Source: Puffinus mauretanicus (lineage: Eukaryota > Chordata > Aves > Procellariiformes > Procellariidae). From it: a stretch of DNA of 64,000 nucleotides. Shown here piece by piece: positions 40,122 to 52,336 of the stretch (its first letter is position 1; every line of letters begins with the position of its first letter). The position numbers and the translations under genes are program-made. Location of the stretch: assembly GCA_023333565.1 (NCBI GenBank), contig JAJKFH010002198.1, positions 682,001 to 746,000 of the forward strand, given 5' to 3'. The notes beneath the pieces are model-generated. The model did no database searches, was not told where the DNA came from, and saw only the letters and a list, made by a program, of their open reading frames with translations.

Positions 40122-42026
40122 ATGCTAATTGTGGATGATATCTTTCTTATGTTCATGGATGTAAATAAGCAGTGAACCACATGGAGATCTGGTTAAGTAT
40201 GTAGCTGGGCAAAACTGATGATGAAAAAAATGATTTTATACACACTGTTAAGGAGTTTGACAGATATCTCCCATTCCCCAAAGATCCTCTCAAAACCATT
40301 AAACCCCTTTGAGTGAGAAGGTAGTTTCACTGACTTTGGTGTCATACTCATCAGAAGAACAGAATAAAGATAAACGAAAACACGAGATTTCTTTTCTTAA
40401 AAAAAGTCCATCATAGAAATAGGAAACAAATTGTCAGCATTCTTTCTCGTGAAGTTGCTGGGACTTCCCTTAGGAAGAAACTTTGGACAGAAAGCAGCCT
40501 GGGTAGCTCCTACCAAGCAGAAGAATTTTAATAAAAATAATTCTTTCTTTCTAAGCTGCCCCCTGACTATCTGATCCAACCTAGATCAGGCTGGTTATAG
40601 ACAGCCACCAATGCCAGATTGATTCCTGTCAGATCTGACATTCCAATGGAGCATCTGACATTAGTGCACATTACCTCTACCTCTGAACTGAACTACTATG
40701 CTTTTATGGGTCTTTCTGTCCTTGGTGTAGTGTGATTCTTCATATTTGACAAAACATCAGAGCCTGTTTTTCCCTGTGATCCATATTGTTTTATGTAACT
40801 TGCTGGGAAGCAGCACATCATCTGGTTTTATACATCTCAAACTGGGTATTCTGGGGAGATGGGCATCCTGAAAGACAAAACCATGTCCTCATGATCAAAG
40901 ACTGTAAGTCTCTGCAAGGGTACTGTGTATAAGAACTGAGAGTGCAGATGGATGAGCAAGCAGCTGCAGCAAGGGTGAATATCAACTTTGTTCCTGCCAC
41001 CTGCTATGCCAATTTAGAAATGACTCTGTAAAAGTACCTACAGAGTATAGGAGATTTCACTGATATCTGAATGTAACACATTGCTGATGCTTTACTTACT
41101 CTTGATAGCTAAAAAGGGTCATATTATATTTGATGATCGAGCAGCTGAGTTGATGTAAGAAAGCACAAAGGTTTGTGGTGTGCAGGCACCCCAAGTCATA
41201 TTCTGTTCTCACAGAAACTTCCTAAATTGTGAAACCGCTGTTTTTAATAGGGCTACTCTGACTGACAACTGTATAAATGAAAGAGCAACCTCATTCTCTG
41301 ATTCTATAGCTCAGGCCCAATACTGTGTCCTGCAGGCAGGCTTGTTCCTTAGCTGATCTTAAGGTTTTATGGAAACAGACAACGTCTGCTACTGTGTACA
41401 ATGAATATAGAAATTGCCCAATCATCTCTTTATTAGCACGTACACAAATAAATTACAGAGTCTCAAAAAGCCTTGAAAATACCACTGCTAACGACAGCAT
41501 CAATAGAGTGTTTTCTCCTACACATGCGCAGTAATGTTATGGGGAAGTCTGGGAGGTCAGATGCTTTGAATGTTCTGAGTTCTGCCTGATATGAATACCA
41601 GCAATGTGGATGTTCTGTTGGCCCAATGACAGGATATCTGTTGTGCAAGAAAAGTGCTGCCAAAAGCACTTTTCTGTTCTTAAATGCAGAGGACCGACAC
41701 TGCAAAGACCTTGGGTAGAAGTGACAGGAGGTACGTGGGAGCTCCTCTGCAGCTCCACTGATACTGTTCCAGTCACATCCACAGTGGAAGTTCTGTACCG
41801 GATACAGTGAGGAGCTCAGAGTGACTTATTAGTGGAGTTAAGAAGGTCGGTAGATTATAAAGCTCCTATTCAAAATGTTTTACCTATGTTCATAACTCTC
41901 CCAATAAATATTTACTAGGGGCTGAAAAGTATCAGGCTAAATGTCAGGTCAAGAACGTTGGGTCTCATTTATATGTCATTTGTGTCTGCCTTCCCTCATT
42001 TTTCTCTTGTTCCTATGTCCTTTATA
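40122..42026. other. Unique DNA between CR1 and solo LTR
   Basis: AT-rich sequence without a supported gene. Open frames of 60 to 81 codons near 41.3-41.8 kb overlap on both strands and look like chance. Confidence 0.6.
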
Positions 42027-42291
42027 AAACTTGTCCTGATTTCAGCTGGGAGAGAGTTAATTTTTCTTCCTAGTAGCTGATATAGTACTGAGTTTTGGAT
42101 TTAGGATGAGATTAATGTTGATAGCACACTGATGTTTTAGTTGTTGCTGAGCAGTGCTTACACTAAGTCAAAGAGTTCTCAGCTTCTCATACTGCCCTGC
42201 CAGTGAGGAGGCTGGAGGTGCACAAGAAGCTGGGAGGGGACACAGCCAGGGCAGCTGACCCAAACTGGCCAAAGGGATATTCCATACCATA

Positions 42292-42299
42292 TGACGCCA
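42292..42299 (+). promoter_or_regulatory. Degenerate CRE in LTR-1
   Basis: TGACGCCA at the place where the three related LTRs have TGACGTCA. One substitution breaks the palindrome. Confidence 0.5.
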
Positions 42300-42461
42300 T
42301 GCTGAACAAAAAAACTGGGGGGAGTTGGCCAGGGTGGGGTGTGGCCGCTGCTCGGGAACTGGCTGGGCATCGGTCAGCAGGTGGTGAGCAATTGCATTGT
42401 GCATCACTTGGTTTGTATATTCTTTTATCATTATTATTATTTTCCCTCTCGTTTATGTCCT

Positions 42462-42467
42462 ATTAAA
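42462..42467 (+). terminator. LTR poly(A) signal variant ATTAAA
   Basis: Common variant hexamer, at the same place in each of the four related LTRs. Confidence 0.55.
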
Positions 42468-42590
42468 TTGTCTTTATCGCAACCCATGAGTTTTACCTTG
42501 TTTCCGATTCTCTCCCCCATCCCGCTGGGGGGGAGTGAACGAACAGCTGTGTGGTGTTTAGCTGCCTGCCAGGTTAAACCACAACAAACT

Positions 42591-45500
42591 GCACTTTTGG
42601 ATCCATAATCTCTTTTTCTCTTAAAGATAGCTGTCATTAATTTGAGCTGAACTTTCAAAGAGTATTAGGTGTAAGGAAACTTGTATTTTTTTATATTGCA
42701 ACTTCAGTGGTGTAATAAACTGCTAGTTTGTATAAAAGTGATTTTCTAAATGAGATTTTTCCAAGAATTACTATAGAATACAGTAGAATTTGCTTGAGAA
42801 GTATTAATAAAAATAATAAAACCAACAGCTATAGGCCTTTAATATGAGAAGTGTTTCAGGAATGTTTCATTGCTTCTTGGATATTATTTAATAAAGAATT
42901 ATAAACTCTATTTATAACTGAACAGTACATAGACAATATCATTGGACAGTATCACGGACAGTATTATTGCATAAGCTGGGCACATTCCATAAGCTGTATC
43001 TCGTTTAAACTGTACTACATTTTTGCTAAAAAGCATTCACATTATGAATGTGCTACTGCCTTGTTAACTCAGAAAAGTTGTATCTCCAGTCAAACAGTGT
43101 GTATTGTAGGGCTATTTGAATGTTACCCTGTCATAAGAAATCCTGTTTACACAGTAATTCCTTGGATCTAGGTATGCAATTTGGTTTTGTGTTTGAAAAC
43201 CACTAGAAAATAGCATTATTTTGGATTTGAAAGCAACATGACTAACTGGTGTTATTCTAAGTCACTAACAATATTTTAATGATCATGATTTACAGTTAAT
43301 ACTCATGTTGTGTGTCAAGAGGCCCCAAACTGAAACTGGAGCCTTTTGTGTAGATGTTATATGCTGTCAAAAAATTGTTCACTTCCTCTCCACAAGCACT
43401 GGAGATGAGATGATTTTTTTCCTTAGGATTAAATTCACTCTGCATGAAAAACGATGGCAAGTCTTAGGTACTATTGAGGTCTTATACAGTTCTATAAACT
43501 GTAGGCTTACCTGTGGTATGTAGGTCCAGATCTATGTGCTATATCTCCTCACAGCCAGAATTTCACACCTAAAGAGTGAATTTCAGAAAAGGCAAAAAAT
43601 TTATATAAACCGGAATCCAGTTAATAGAAAGATATCTATGGTATGACTTCCACTTGGAGCAAAGGAGTGAAAAAAAGGCTTCGGTTAACTGCATATTGTC
43701 AGAAATGGAGGGCTTGGTCTCTGCCTTTGGCACACTTGAGCACTTATCTATTTTAATATGGACTGTTTTAGCCTTTACTTGAATGTGACCTGTATTAGGT
43801 CAGTTACAGTAACAGTTATGACAGCTCTGCATCACAGTAGGACTATCTTGGATTGGGAGAGCAGCAGAGAGTGGATCAGAGTGGTTTTAGGTTAGTATAA
43901 ACAGATGTTTTTGAAATAAAGTAACTAATAAATTAGTCTTAAAAAGCCTGCAAATTGGTGTGTCTTATTAACTAAAATACCCAGGAACAGAAAAATGTTG
44001 ATTCTGTCTTATAGTCCAATATCCTCTCTGCACATGTAATTTGTCTGGAGACAGAGGTGCCCTGCAGAGGAGAGTGGTAGCGTGGTTAACACGAATGGAC
44101 AAAGTCCTAATTTATGTGGGGGGTTAGATTAATATCCAGAGCTTTAATTTCACAGAAAATTTATTCCTGTGATAAGCTAACACTGAACATTTTGTTAAGA
44201 AAGTATAAATGGCTACTTTAAAATATCTACCATAATATTAAAGGAAATAGGGAGAATTTCTTCAAAGTGTGGTTGCAGGGAGGAAAATGAGATATTGAAA
44301 TTGCAAGTCATTCTTAGTACTAGAAAAACTAAACAGAAAATAGCCATGAGTACACTTCACTGGTGTAACAGTCAGAGTGGCGAGAGTTGGAAACAGTTTC
44401 CCAATAACAATTAGAGTAGTGGTGGAAAGCCCTAACTACTTTAAAGTTGTATGTCATTGCCTCATGAAAAACATCGCATGATGTCATTGCCTGTGAAAGC
44501 AGACTCTATGAACTTGGCAGTCCCCTCTAGTCCCAAGGCCATTTTTTCTTTCTTTTAGCATTTGATTCCTGCTTTTAAGTGAATGCGGATTTTTAGCAGA
44601 AGTACCATATATCACCCTACATTCCACCGTATTGTGGGCTAAGCAAAGGCAAAGGGAGCAGAGTACTATATATTGCCTCAGCTTGTGCTAGACCGTGTGA
44701 AAATGCCCCATATTTTATTCATCAGCCATGTTTTGTTATGGTTCCTGTAAAAATGGAAGAACAAGGTTGTTATGATTAAACTTAATTTAACAGCACAGTC
44801 ACTGCTGGGTAATGATAATTCTCCTCATTCACATTTAGGTGAACAGAATACATCTTATTAGCTATGCTTGTTTCAGACTTTATATGCTGGGCTGGCTTTG
44901 ATGAGAAGATTCAATTCCTGTCTTGGATAGGAATTCTTTTACCATATCTGCTGGCCAGAAATCAGTTTAAGACTGCCCAACCATCATTTTGATAAAAACC
45001 ACCAACTTCAGTTGCATTTGATGTGGTGTCATAGAAGAGATCTATGTCCATTACTAATCCTTGGATTTACCTTGTCTCCTGGCAAATTTCACTTGAAAAA
45101 CAATTCGAATTGGTTATTGTCTTCCAAGGACTGGGGGTATCCTAAAAGTTTATCATACATATTTTAGCTGCTGTACACCCACTCACGAAGAGCACAATGC
45201 CTTTCTTAAAAGAGACAGAATGTTGGCAACATTTTTTATCTTGAAGAGCCCTATAGGCCCATATGCTGGAAACAGGTTATATCTCCTCTCTTTGGACAGA
45301 ATAGTTTCTGATATGGTACTGGTACTTTATTTCTGAAAGAACAAGGCCTATAAAGATGCTCAATGCATGACACAATATTTTTTTCTTTTAAAAACTGAGG
45401 AACTACCTGGGTAGGATTCAGATTAACAAAAAAAAAAAAAAAAGATTTTTTTCTGTAAGAGGAAGACATTTTCAGAGAATCAAATTAAGACAGTCAAAAT

Positions 45501-48500
45501 ACAGGACTGAGTGTAAGGAAGAGACTTCTGCTCCTGATCTTAGTTGTTCCATCTGGTCTAGGGAATAGCATTTAAATAGTCATTGCTGTGGATTTGCAGT
45601 CTATAGAACAGGACTAGTACTTTACCTGAGAAGGATGTAGGTCTTTTGTTTCAACTTACCAAAACACTTTTGGTATTTTAGATTAAATAAAATCTCAAAA
45701 TGAGAAATCTTCTTTCCTTGCATCATGTATTTGCTGTTCTAACTACAGTCAATTTTGTCATACATATTCTCTTGCTTTGATCAGCAGTGGCAAATACATT
45801 GTTTCTATTTGATATCTCCTTCCTTATTCTTATTGAAAAAGTATTGTTTCCATGTATTATATATCCTGAAGTACATTCTTCTATTGGCATATATGTTTAT
45901 ATCTCACTGCTGGTAACAGAAGCTCTATCAAACAGACAAAGTTGAAAAATTTTTAAATTACATACTCTGTAGATCTCATCAGAGTGTTTACAGTAAGGCA
46001 GTTTAAGCTGAGCTTGCACTTTATTTGCATTTGGTTTATACTGGCATTTGCAGAATAGGGTTTTGCCGGCAGAAACATTCACAGAAAGTGAACGTTAATG
46101 CTACATGGAGGAATATTTACAGAATGTTTCAATTTGAAAAAGCTGATGGTTTAGCTGCTTCAAATGTTCATTCAGTTGAGAAACAGGGAACTACTGACAT
46201 ATAATATTTATGCAGTATATTACAAGTTTTGAGTATTTGTGACCAATTCCCTATGGAAAGAGTATTCAGCTACAGAGTAAACATGAAAAAAAATGTGATC
46301 AGTTCCGAAGAATCTGAAAATAAGATAAAAAAATCAGTATCTTGCAAATTAGTCTTTCAACTCGCAAAGTAAAAGACATGGATCTCCTCTCCAAAGGCCA
46401 TTTTATTTTGTAAACATCTGTGGATCACAGGATTAACAAAAGGATGGATTGGAATTTTCTGTCAGAATAAAGACTGAGTATGAACTGATCAGCGAGGTTC
46501 TGCAGTACAGCAGAACTCCTTGCTATTCTCCTCGTTTCGGTCTTCTCTTGTGCTACTCTCTTGAACATTGCAGTGCAAAATTGTTTGGCAGTTTGACTAA
46601 GAATAAGAAAGAAACCACTTTGCATAATCACTAGTTTCATTTAAACTACAACTTACCCCAGAGGTGGTCTCTTCTAGAAAGCTGATTTTCCTTCATTATC
46701 TCAATGTATACTCAAGCTTCATAGTAAAGAATCTGCAGCATTGATGATGAGAAGGTGCTATGTAAGTACAGACAATGATGATGACTATTTACAAAGAACG
46801 TGCTTTCTGTTATACCATACAAAGCTCTAGCAAGCCTTTTGATCAGTTTATCCAGCACTATTTTACCTGTTTTTGTGACAAAAATAGCATTTCTTTACTA
46901 GTTCATCGAAATTGGGACGATGTTTATCACTTTATTCTGTTCTTCTTTGTGTATTGCAAAGAGCTGGAATAATGAAAGAATTTCTGCCTGTCAAATACTC
47001 TTCTTCTATTCTTTATTCACAAAAGTCCCAGTAATGCCAGTGAGATTTACAGTGATGGTGGGAAGCAATAAGAGCTTCTAATTAATATTTCAGTATTTAG
47101 CAGAGCATGGCTTAGAGGTCCTCATTTGCCTTCAGCCATGCTAACTGAAGGAAGTGAGTCTTGTATGCACACATTTGTGGGTGAATTTGGTAAAAATTAA
47201 ATAGATCCTTACTGAAATGCTTTTCAGAAACACAAATCTCACTGTTGCATAAAAGTTGGTACCCTGTCACTGGCGTGCCTGATAAATGTGTCAATAAGCC
47301 ATCTGTGCTCCTTTCTCAGTGTGAATGGCTCAGTGAGCCCAATTTTGCCTTCTGAATAAAACAGACTGGTCTCCCACTGTTGTCACAAAATCATCCATTT
47401 TACTGTTCCACCCTCCTCTGCTGACTGAGTCCACAAACTCTTAATAGTAGCCCCATCCTCTCCTGCACGTAGCAGTCATTATCCCACTCGGTCGATCTTT
47501 ATGTTTCCCATTGAACCCTGGAGCTAAGCATAAACTAGCTTGTTTTTCCCCACCAAGTAAAAAGCATTAATGCCAGATAAGTCGCCCATCAGACATCTAT
47601 TCCATGCTCACTTTAATTTGGTTTCCAGATACCTTGAAAAGATAGATAACACTCATCTGAAACAGGCTGGTGGGTGGAAAGGATGACATAGTTGCTACTG
47701 CCTTTTCATCTTTTGGAATATTATAGTACTGGATTAGTTGATATCAATCATACAGAGTTATGTACTATATATGGTGTTTTCTATTTTATGCTTGCAAGTA
47801 GATAAAACAGAAGGTTTATTGTATAAACTCAGTCTTATATGCGGTACCTTGTGGGAGTAGCTGTTAGCAGTTTGGAGTTTTAATTACCTATAACTTAATA
47901 GCTTGAAAACATCTATTCTAGAAGCTATTGATTTTGTCTGAATTACACAATTTAGTTTTTAAAAGTTACATAGATTTCTACAGCTGCACTGATTACATTT
48001 TTCATTTGCATGACAAGGTCAGGTACTTGTTTGTAAAGTAGCATTTTATAATATGCAAGCAGCAAAAGGAAACATTTCTTTCTCTGTAGGTTTTTATTGT
48101 TAGATTCTTAAAGTCTTTGTATGGAAAGCTACATCCTTCTTAGAGGCAAATAATTATATTGTAAGCTGAACTGTATTAGAAGTCCACTAAAAAGCTCATA
48201 CTCTCACAATACTATTTTGATGTGGCATACATTCATCAAATTCTAGTGTCTTTAGATATCACTAATGAATTTTAATTCCCCAGCGAACCAACTGGAGAGA
48301 AATCATTGTCTTCTCATGTAGCAGATATTTTACTGGAAGACCTACTGCCTACTTTGCACAGCTTCTTGCATGGTTACTGTCTCTGCATAAACATGAAAGC
48401 CAACAAAAGAAGATGATGTGATCTCGGAAAGTGATTTCTGCTGAGTAGACCCTTTCTCTGAGGTACTCCAAGCAACGAGCTGCATGGATCGGTGCTGGCT

Positions 48501-48660
48501 CTGTGCAGGGCTGGTGTCAGAGCCTCTGTACTGTTCCCCTGCTCCAGTCAGAGATATCAGAATGACCCTGGACACAATCAGACGCATCTCAATGGGCTCA
48601 TTATTCTGGCTTCAGCACCAGTGTGGCCACAACTGAGAGCAAAGAGGAGGAGAAGGAGGA
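42591..48660. other. Unique AT-rich DNA, no gene recognised
   Basis: Six kilobases without a supported gene. They contain imperfect short repeats of GACAGTAT type at about 42932-42970 and A16 at 45428-45443. Open frames are short and unremarkable. An ATTTGCAT (reverse octamer) lies at 48004-48011. Confidence 0.6.
45428..45443. repeat. A16 homopolymer
   Basis: Uninterrupted run of 16 A followed by GATTTTTT. No SINE body or processed pseudogene is evident upstream. Confidence 0.9.
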
Positions 48661-48662
48661 GG
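48645..48662. repeat. GGA-rich purine tract
   Basis: Imperfect (GGA)n tract directly abutting the first copy of an 84-bp direct repeat. Purine-rich strand asymmetry is clear but short. Confidence 0.75.
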
Positions 48663-48744
48663 CAGCATCCATGCAGTGGCAAGAGGAGGGCAGAAGCATA
48701 GTCGAGGAAATTATAACAGAAATTCTGAGGCTCAGATAGACTCA
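48661..48744 (+). repeat. 84-bp direct repeat, copy 1
   Basis: Aligns without gaps to 49910-49993; by eye 71 of 84 positions agree. Shared blocks include 'tgcagtggcaag', 'gagggcagaagc' and 'taacagaaat'. The family is not one I recognise. Weaker similarity may continue downstream around the T-rich 'ttttttcagc' of both flanks, suggesting a longer unit with a deletion in one copy. Confidence 0.8.
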
Positions 48745-49909
48745 GGAAGGATTGGTAGGTGTTAGAGGAGGGCTCAGGGACTAGGCAGACCTGGATTCAT
48801 CTGGCAGTTTTTTCAGCTGAGACTTGGCTACCAAAAGGTTGAGAACCCCTGAACTAGCAGATCTAGGAGTGTGAAAAGATAGACCATGTACAGGCTAACT
48901 TGTCCCTTTCAACCTCTCCAGATATAAAATGATGACGGTAATTTTTTCTGACTTTATAAGCAAATTGAAAAGTGTACATCAAATTGTTTGCATGTCAGAT
49001 TTTGCCTAAGATTATGCTTCCCAAATGGAGTTCTTTGCTTAATTTCGTCAGTGGCTTTCCTTACTTACGTGGAAACAGAACTGAATACTGAAATATTTAC
49101 AGCTAGTTCAGAATGTGGACATCTCAGTTGCCTAATAAAGATGTTAATATATAACCGGATATGCCACACCTCGGATTTTGGAAGTCCTCTCCCTCCTGCA
49201 TTGCTTAAAGTATTCACTGAGATTTCCTTTAAATTATACAGTGGCATGAGACTTGTGGAGTGTCGATAATTATGAGGAGAATCAGTTATAAAAGGATTGC
49301 TCTAAAATGCATGTTACAGAATATATTTCTGTGCATCTGTGTGTGCCAGAACCTTCACCTGAGAAAAACAAAATTAATCCACATTTGCACTGGAAACTGA
49401 AGAAATTTCAGACCAAATTAGTTTGGATTTATCAGGATTCTCCATGGTCACCTCTGACAAATTCAGAGGACTCCACCAGAGTTGTTTCCCTATTCTTGCA
49501 TGGTTCTTACGAGCAGAAAGCCTGGAGAACGAATAGCCACAGAAGCAGCAAAAACAGAGTGTGAGAAGCAGCTGCAATCGGAGCTTCTAAAGAGAGATTC
49601 CAGTGAGGAGCTCACATTCAGAGTCCACTCCTCCAGATGGTATTTCTCAAAGCCTAACACATGGGTGACCTGCATTCCTTAAAACTTCTTTAGGTAACCT
49701 GCAATGTTCAAACACACATTTTTATGTAAACTAACAAACAGCAGACTGGGAGAAAACACAAATGATGCAATATTCAAAGTTTAACAATTTTTCTGGTAAA
49801 TGGAAATTATTAGAGCAGTTCAAGATAGCCCATAGAGTGTTTTCTAATTCAGTTTTAATGACAGTATTACACAGTGAAGCTATAATTCTCAAGGAAATAT
49901 GAAAGAAGA
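48745..49909. other. Sequence between the two direct repeats
   Basis: About 1.2 kb without a recognised gene. Overlapping open frames of 60 to 93 codons on both strands (49.0-49.7 kb) have no recognisable features. Confidence 0.55.
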
Positions 49910-49993
49910 GGCAGAATCAGTGCAGTGGCAAGGGGAGGGCAGAAGCGTAATCAAGGAATTTTTAACAGAAATCCTGAGGCTTGGATAGGCTCA
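49910..49993 (+). repeat. 84-bp direct repeat, copy 2
   Basis: Second copy, same strand, 1,249 bp downstream of copy 1. Most of the 13 differences are transitions, the pattern of neutral decay after duplication. Confidence 0.8.
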
Positions 49994-51126
49994 CTGAATC
50001 ATGGGACTCTGGTGTTTTTTTCAGCCTTTTATCTGAGCTGAAACAGACATTGTAAAGCTTTGGGGGGGTTGGTTTTTTTTTTTTCCTGAATCGCTTTCCT
50101 GCTACTTCCCACTCCTATTTTTAGCAAAGCTCTTAACCAAGGAGATAAAGCTAATCAACCCACAGAATGAATATGGAATTGCTTTAAGTAGAATCCAGGT
50201 AGTAGTATGCATTTGATTAGTCTTTTTTTTTTTTTTTATTTCTTTGTATATACTTGGTAACTAGCTAATATAATGTAATAAGAGTATTAAAAAATAAAGG
50301 CAGAGTATATCAACAATCTTGGCAATGAGGAGTGTCATACTATTCAACAAAGTGTGGTCAGTCTGCATGGCTTTAATACTTTTAAAGATTTCTAAATCAG
50401 ATAATGTGTTGAGAACAGTGTTTCTTTGGACTTCCTCAGTGGTGTCTTCCTGTTCCTTTCAGTCTAACTTAGAGATAGTCTAGTGAGCTTTTTCAAAGTG
50501 GCTGATCTGAGCTTAGTGCCTGCTGTCAGTTACTTGTGGTGCTGCTTCATTCGCAATGAGTTGTGCAGCTACTAGCTGTCCTCCTTATCATTGCTTAGCC
50601 AAACAGCATGGGATTCTGGAAATGAGAAACAAGGAATATTTGAAAAGAAAAAACAGCAACAAAAAAATCATGTCTAGGCATATGCAACCTCGGTGTTAAG
50701 ATTTTCAAGGAGACTGAAATCTTCCTTTTGAATGAATGTGTGTGTATCTATGCCATGGAGCAACAGTTTTAGCTCTGTAGTTAAGCCTGAACTGTGCTCT
50801 ATTTGGAGATCAAGGTTTCCATCTCTTGGTTATATGTGAAGAAAGTGTGCTCGTTTGAGCACTCCGCGTGCTTTGTTCTGTGTGATATTTCTTAACAAAA
50901 TACCTCCCCATGTTCTAGAAATCTAGTAAAAGGGACAGGTATTAATTAGGTCTTACAAATATATTCTTTTCTTCTAAAGATGTTTTTTATGAGACAATTT
51001 TTGCCTGGACCTTCTAACTGCAGTCTACTAAAAGATCAGAGATAAAACCAAACCAGCTCTTCTTGCAGTATCCTTTAAATGTCAGGAAAGGGGAAGATAA
51101 TATATTTTAGTGTGTACCAGTGAGAA
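49994..51126. other. Unique AT-rich DNA
   Basis: No gene recognised. Holds a G-run followed by a long T-run near 50062-50085 and T15 at 50223-50237. Confidence 0.6.
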
Positions 51127-51273
51127 GAGACTGGCTCTGTCTTCTCTGCAACACCCCTTTACGTAGATGAAGACAGCAGTTAAAGCCTCCCCTTCATCTT
51201 TTCTGGACTCAACAAATCCAGTTTTCTCAGCCTCCTTTCACAAGTCATGCACTCCAACTGTCTGATCACCTTA
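51127..51273 (-). repeat. Old, decayed CR1 fragment
   Basis: In + orientation the order of blocks parallels the reverse complement of the CR1 C-terminal coding region: 'agactggctctgtcttctc', then 'agatgaagacagcagttaa', then 'cctccccttcatcttttctg', then 'caaatccagttttctcag', then 'cctcctttcacaagtcatgc'. These are counterparts of coding for the '[13 protein letters not shown]' region seen in the younger copy at about 39745-39790. It lacks a 3' end and is strongly diverged, so it is an old insertion. Confidence 0.6.
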
Positions 51274-51930
51274 AAGGACCATTATATTGAATGCTACTTT
51301 TTGTGAGAGAATTGGGGAAATGTTTTTTTACATTATCAGATATGACTTGCAAGGATTTCCTGCCTTTTTCAGGTGATTTTAAGTAAACCAAATGCATTGC
51401 CAATCAAACAAGAGAGCAAGGTTTCATGATCATAGCCTCATGCTTTTCTAACTTATCCATAAGCATACTTGAGATTTCTGTAGGAGAAAAGAAATTCAGT
51501 TCTTAGTATCTTGTCTAGTTATCTTCAAAAAATCCATTACAACATACTTTGTCTACATCCAAACTGGAACTCATTCTAAACCAAGCCACTTTTAGAGCCA
51601 GCTAATAGAAAAAATCTTGAATCAATAATATCTTTTTGCCATATTTACTTACTGTGACCATCGCTATGAAAAAGAGACTTCAAACGATGTAAGTCATGAC
51701 GCAGAAGCTCTCTTCCTTGTAGTTTAGACAACAAAAAATAGAACGGTGGCTGTGTTTTTCTTTGCCAGTGTTGGATTTCCAGTGGAATTCAGCTTAGAAG
51801 AACCGATGATGAGGCAGTGACTTATCATTTCTACAAAGATCTGTAGGTCTCTTGCTATCTCACAAGCATACAGAGAAAATTAAAATATATTTTTCAGCAT
51901 TAAAATCTTTGTATTTAAAATTCAAAATAA
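51274..51930. other. Unique DNA between two CR1 fragments
   Basis: No gene recognised. Given the shared orientation of the fragments on both sides, part of this could be decayed CR1 or unrelated sequence; I see no clear matches. Confidence 0.5.
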
Positions 51931-52306
51931 ATCATAAAATCATAGAATCATAGAATGGTTTGGGTTGGAAGGGACCTTTAACGGTCATCTAGTCCAGCCC
52001 CCCCCCCCCACCCCCTGCAATGAGCAGGGACATCTTCAACTTGATCAGGTTGCTCAGAGCCCCGTCCAACCTGACCTTGAATGTTTCCAGGGATGGGGCA
52101 CCTACCACCTCTCTGGGCAATCTGTTCCAGTGTTTCACCATCCTCATCATAAAAAATTTCTTCCTTATATCTAGTCTGAATCTACCTTCTTTTAGTTTAA
52201 AACCATTACCCCTTGTTGTGTCGCAACAGGCCCTACTAAGAAGTTTGTCTCCATCTTTCTTATAAGCCACCTTCAAGTATTGAAAGGCTGCAATAAGCTC
52301 TCCCCG
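51931..52306 (-). mobile_element. CR1 LINE 3' fragment
   Basis: The left edge is the reversed CR1 tail (repeats of ATCATAGA type at 51940-51956), followed by 'tgggttggaagggacc' and 'catctagtccagcc'. It is 5'-truncated at about 52306, giving some 376 bp. It holds a C12 run (51998-52009) plus C5, which is expansion of a C-rich part of the 3' region. The element differs from the 39041 copy in its 3' end (two tail units plus a degenerate one, different 3' block), so it belongs to another CR1 subfamily. Confidence 0.95.
51989..52276 (-). pseudogene. CR1 ORF2 C-terminal remnant
   Basis: A 95-codon open frame on the minus strand keeps the end of the CR1 polyprotein: '[20 protein letters not shown]', then '[11 protein letters not shown]' and 'APSLETFKVRLDGAL'. 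This is the same domain as the last third of the frame at 39423-40037. It runs past the usual stop into the C-rich 3' region. No RT domain is present, so it is a dead fragment. Confidence 0.9.
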
Positions 52307-52308
52307 GA

Positions 52309-52336
52309 GAGAGATATATATATCAACATATAGAGC
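52309..52336. repeat. AT dinucleotide-rich stretch
   Basis: Short 'gatatatatatc' type repeat directly beside the truncated 5' edge of the CR1 fragment, possibly the insertion junction. Confidence 0.6.

Larger units (their letters stand above)
42032..42586 (+). mobile_element. Solo LTR (LTR-1) of the TGTCCTG/TTAAACCAC family
   Basis: Starts TGTCCTGATTTCAGCTGGG and ends GGTTAAACCACAACA. The 5-bp flanks are AAACT at 42027-42031 and AAACT at 42586-42590, where the last LTR A and the duplication share a base. Within it, in order, are the conserved block 'gggatattccatacca', a degenerate CRE (TGACGCCA, 42292-42299), the block 'gtgagcaattgcattgtgca', an ATT-rich stretch, and ATTAAA at 42462-42467. 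No internal retroviral sequence is attached. It shares the layout of the LTR at 58202, with many substitutions, so it is the same broad family and older than the 597-bp pair. I recognise this LTR type as common in bird genomes; ERVL-like class is inferred from the 5-bp duplication only. Confidence 0.88.
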
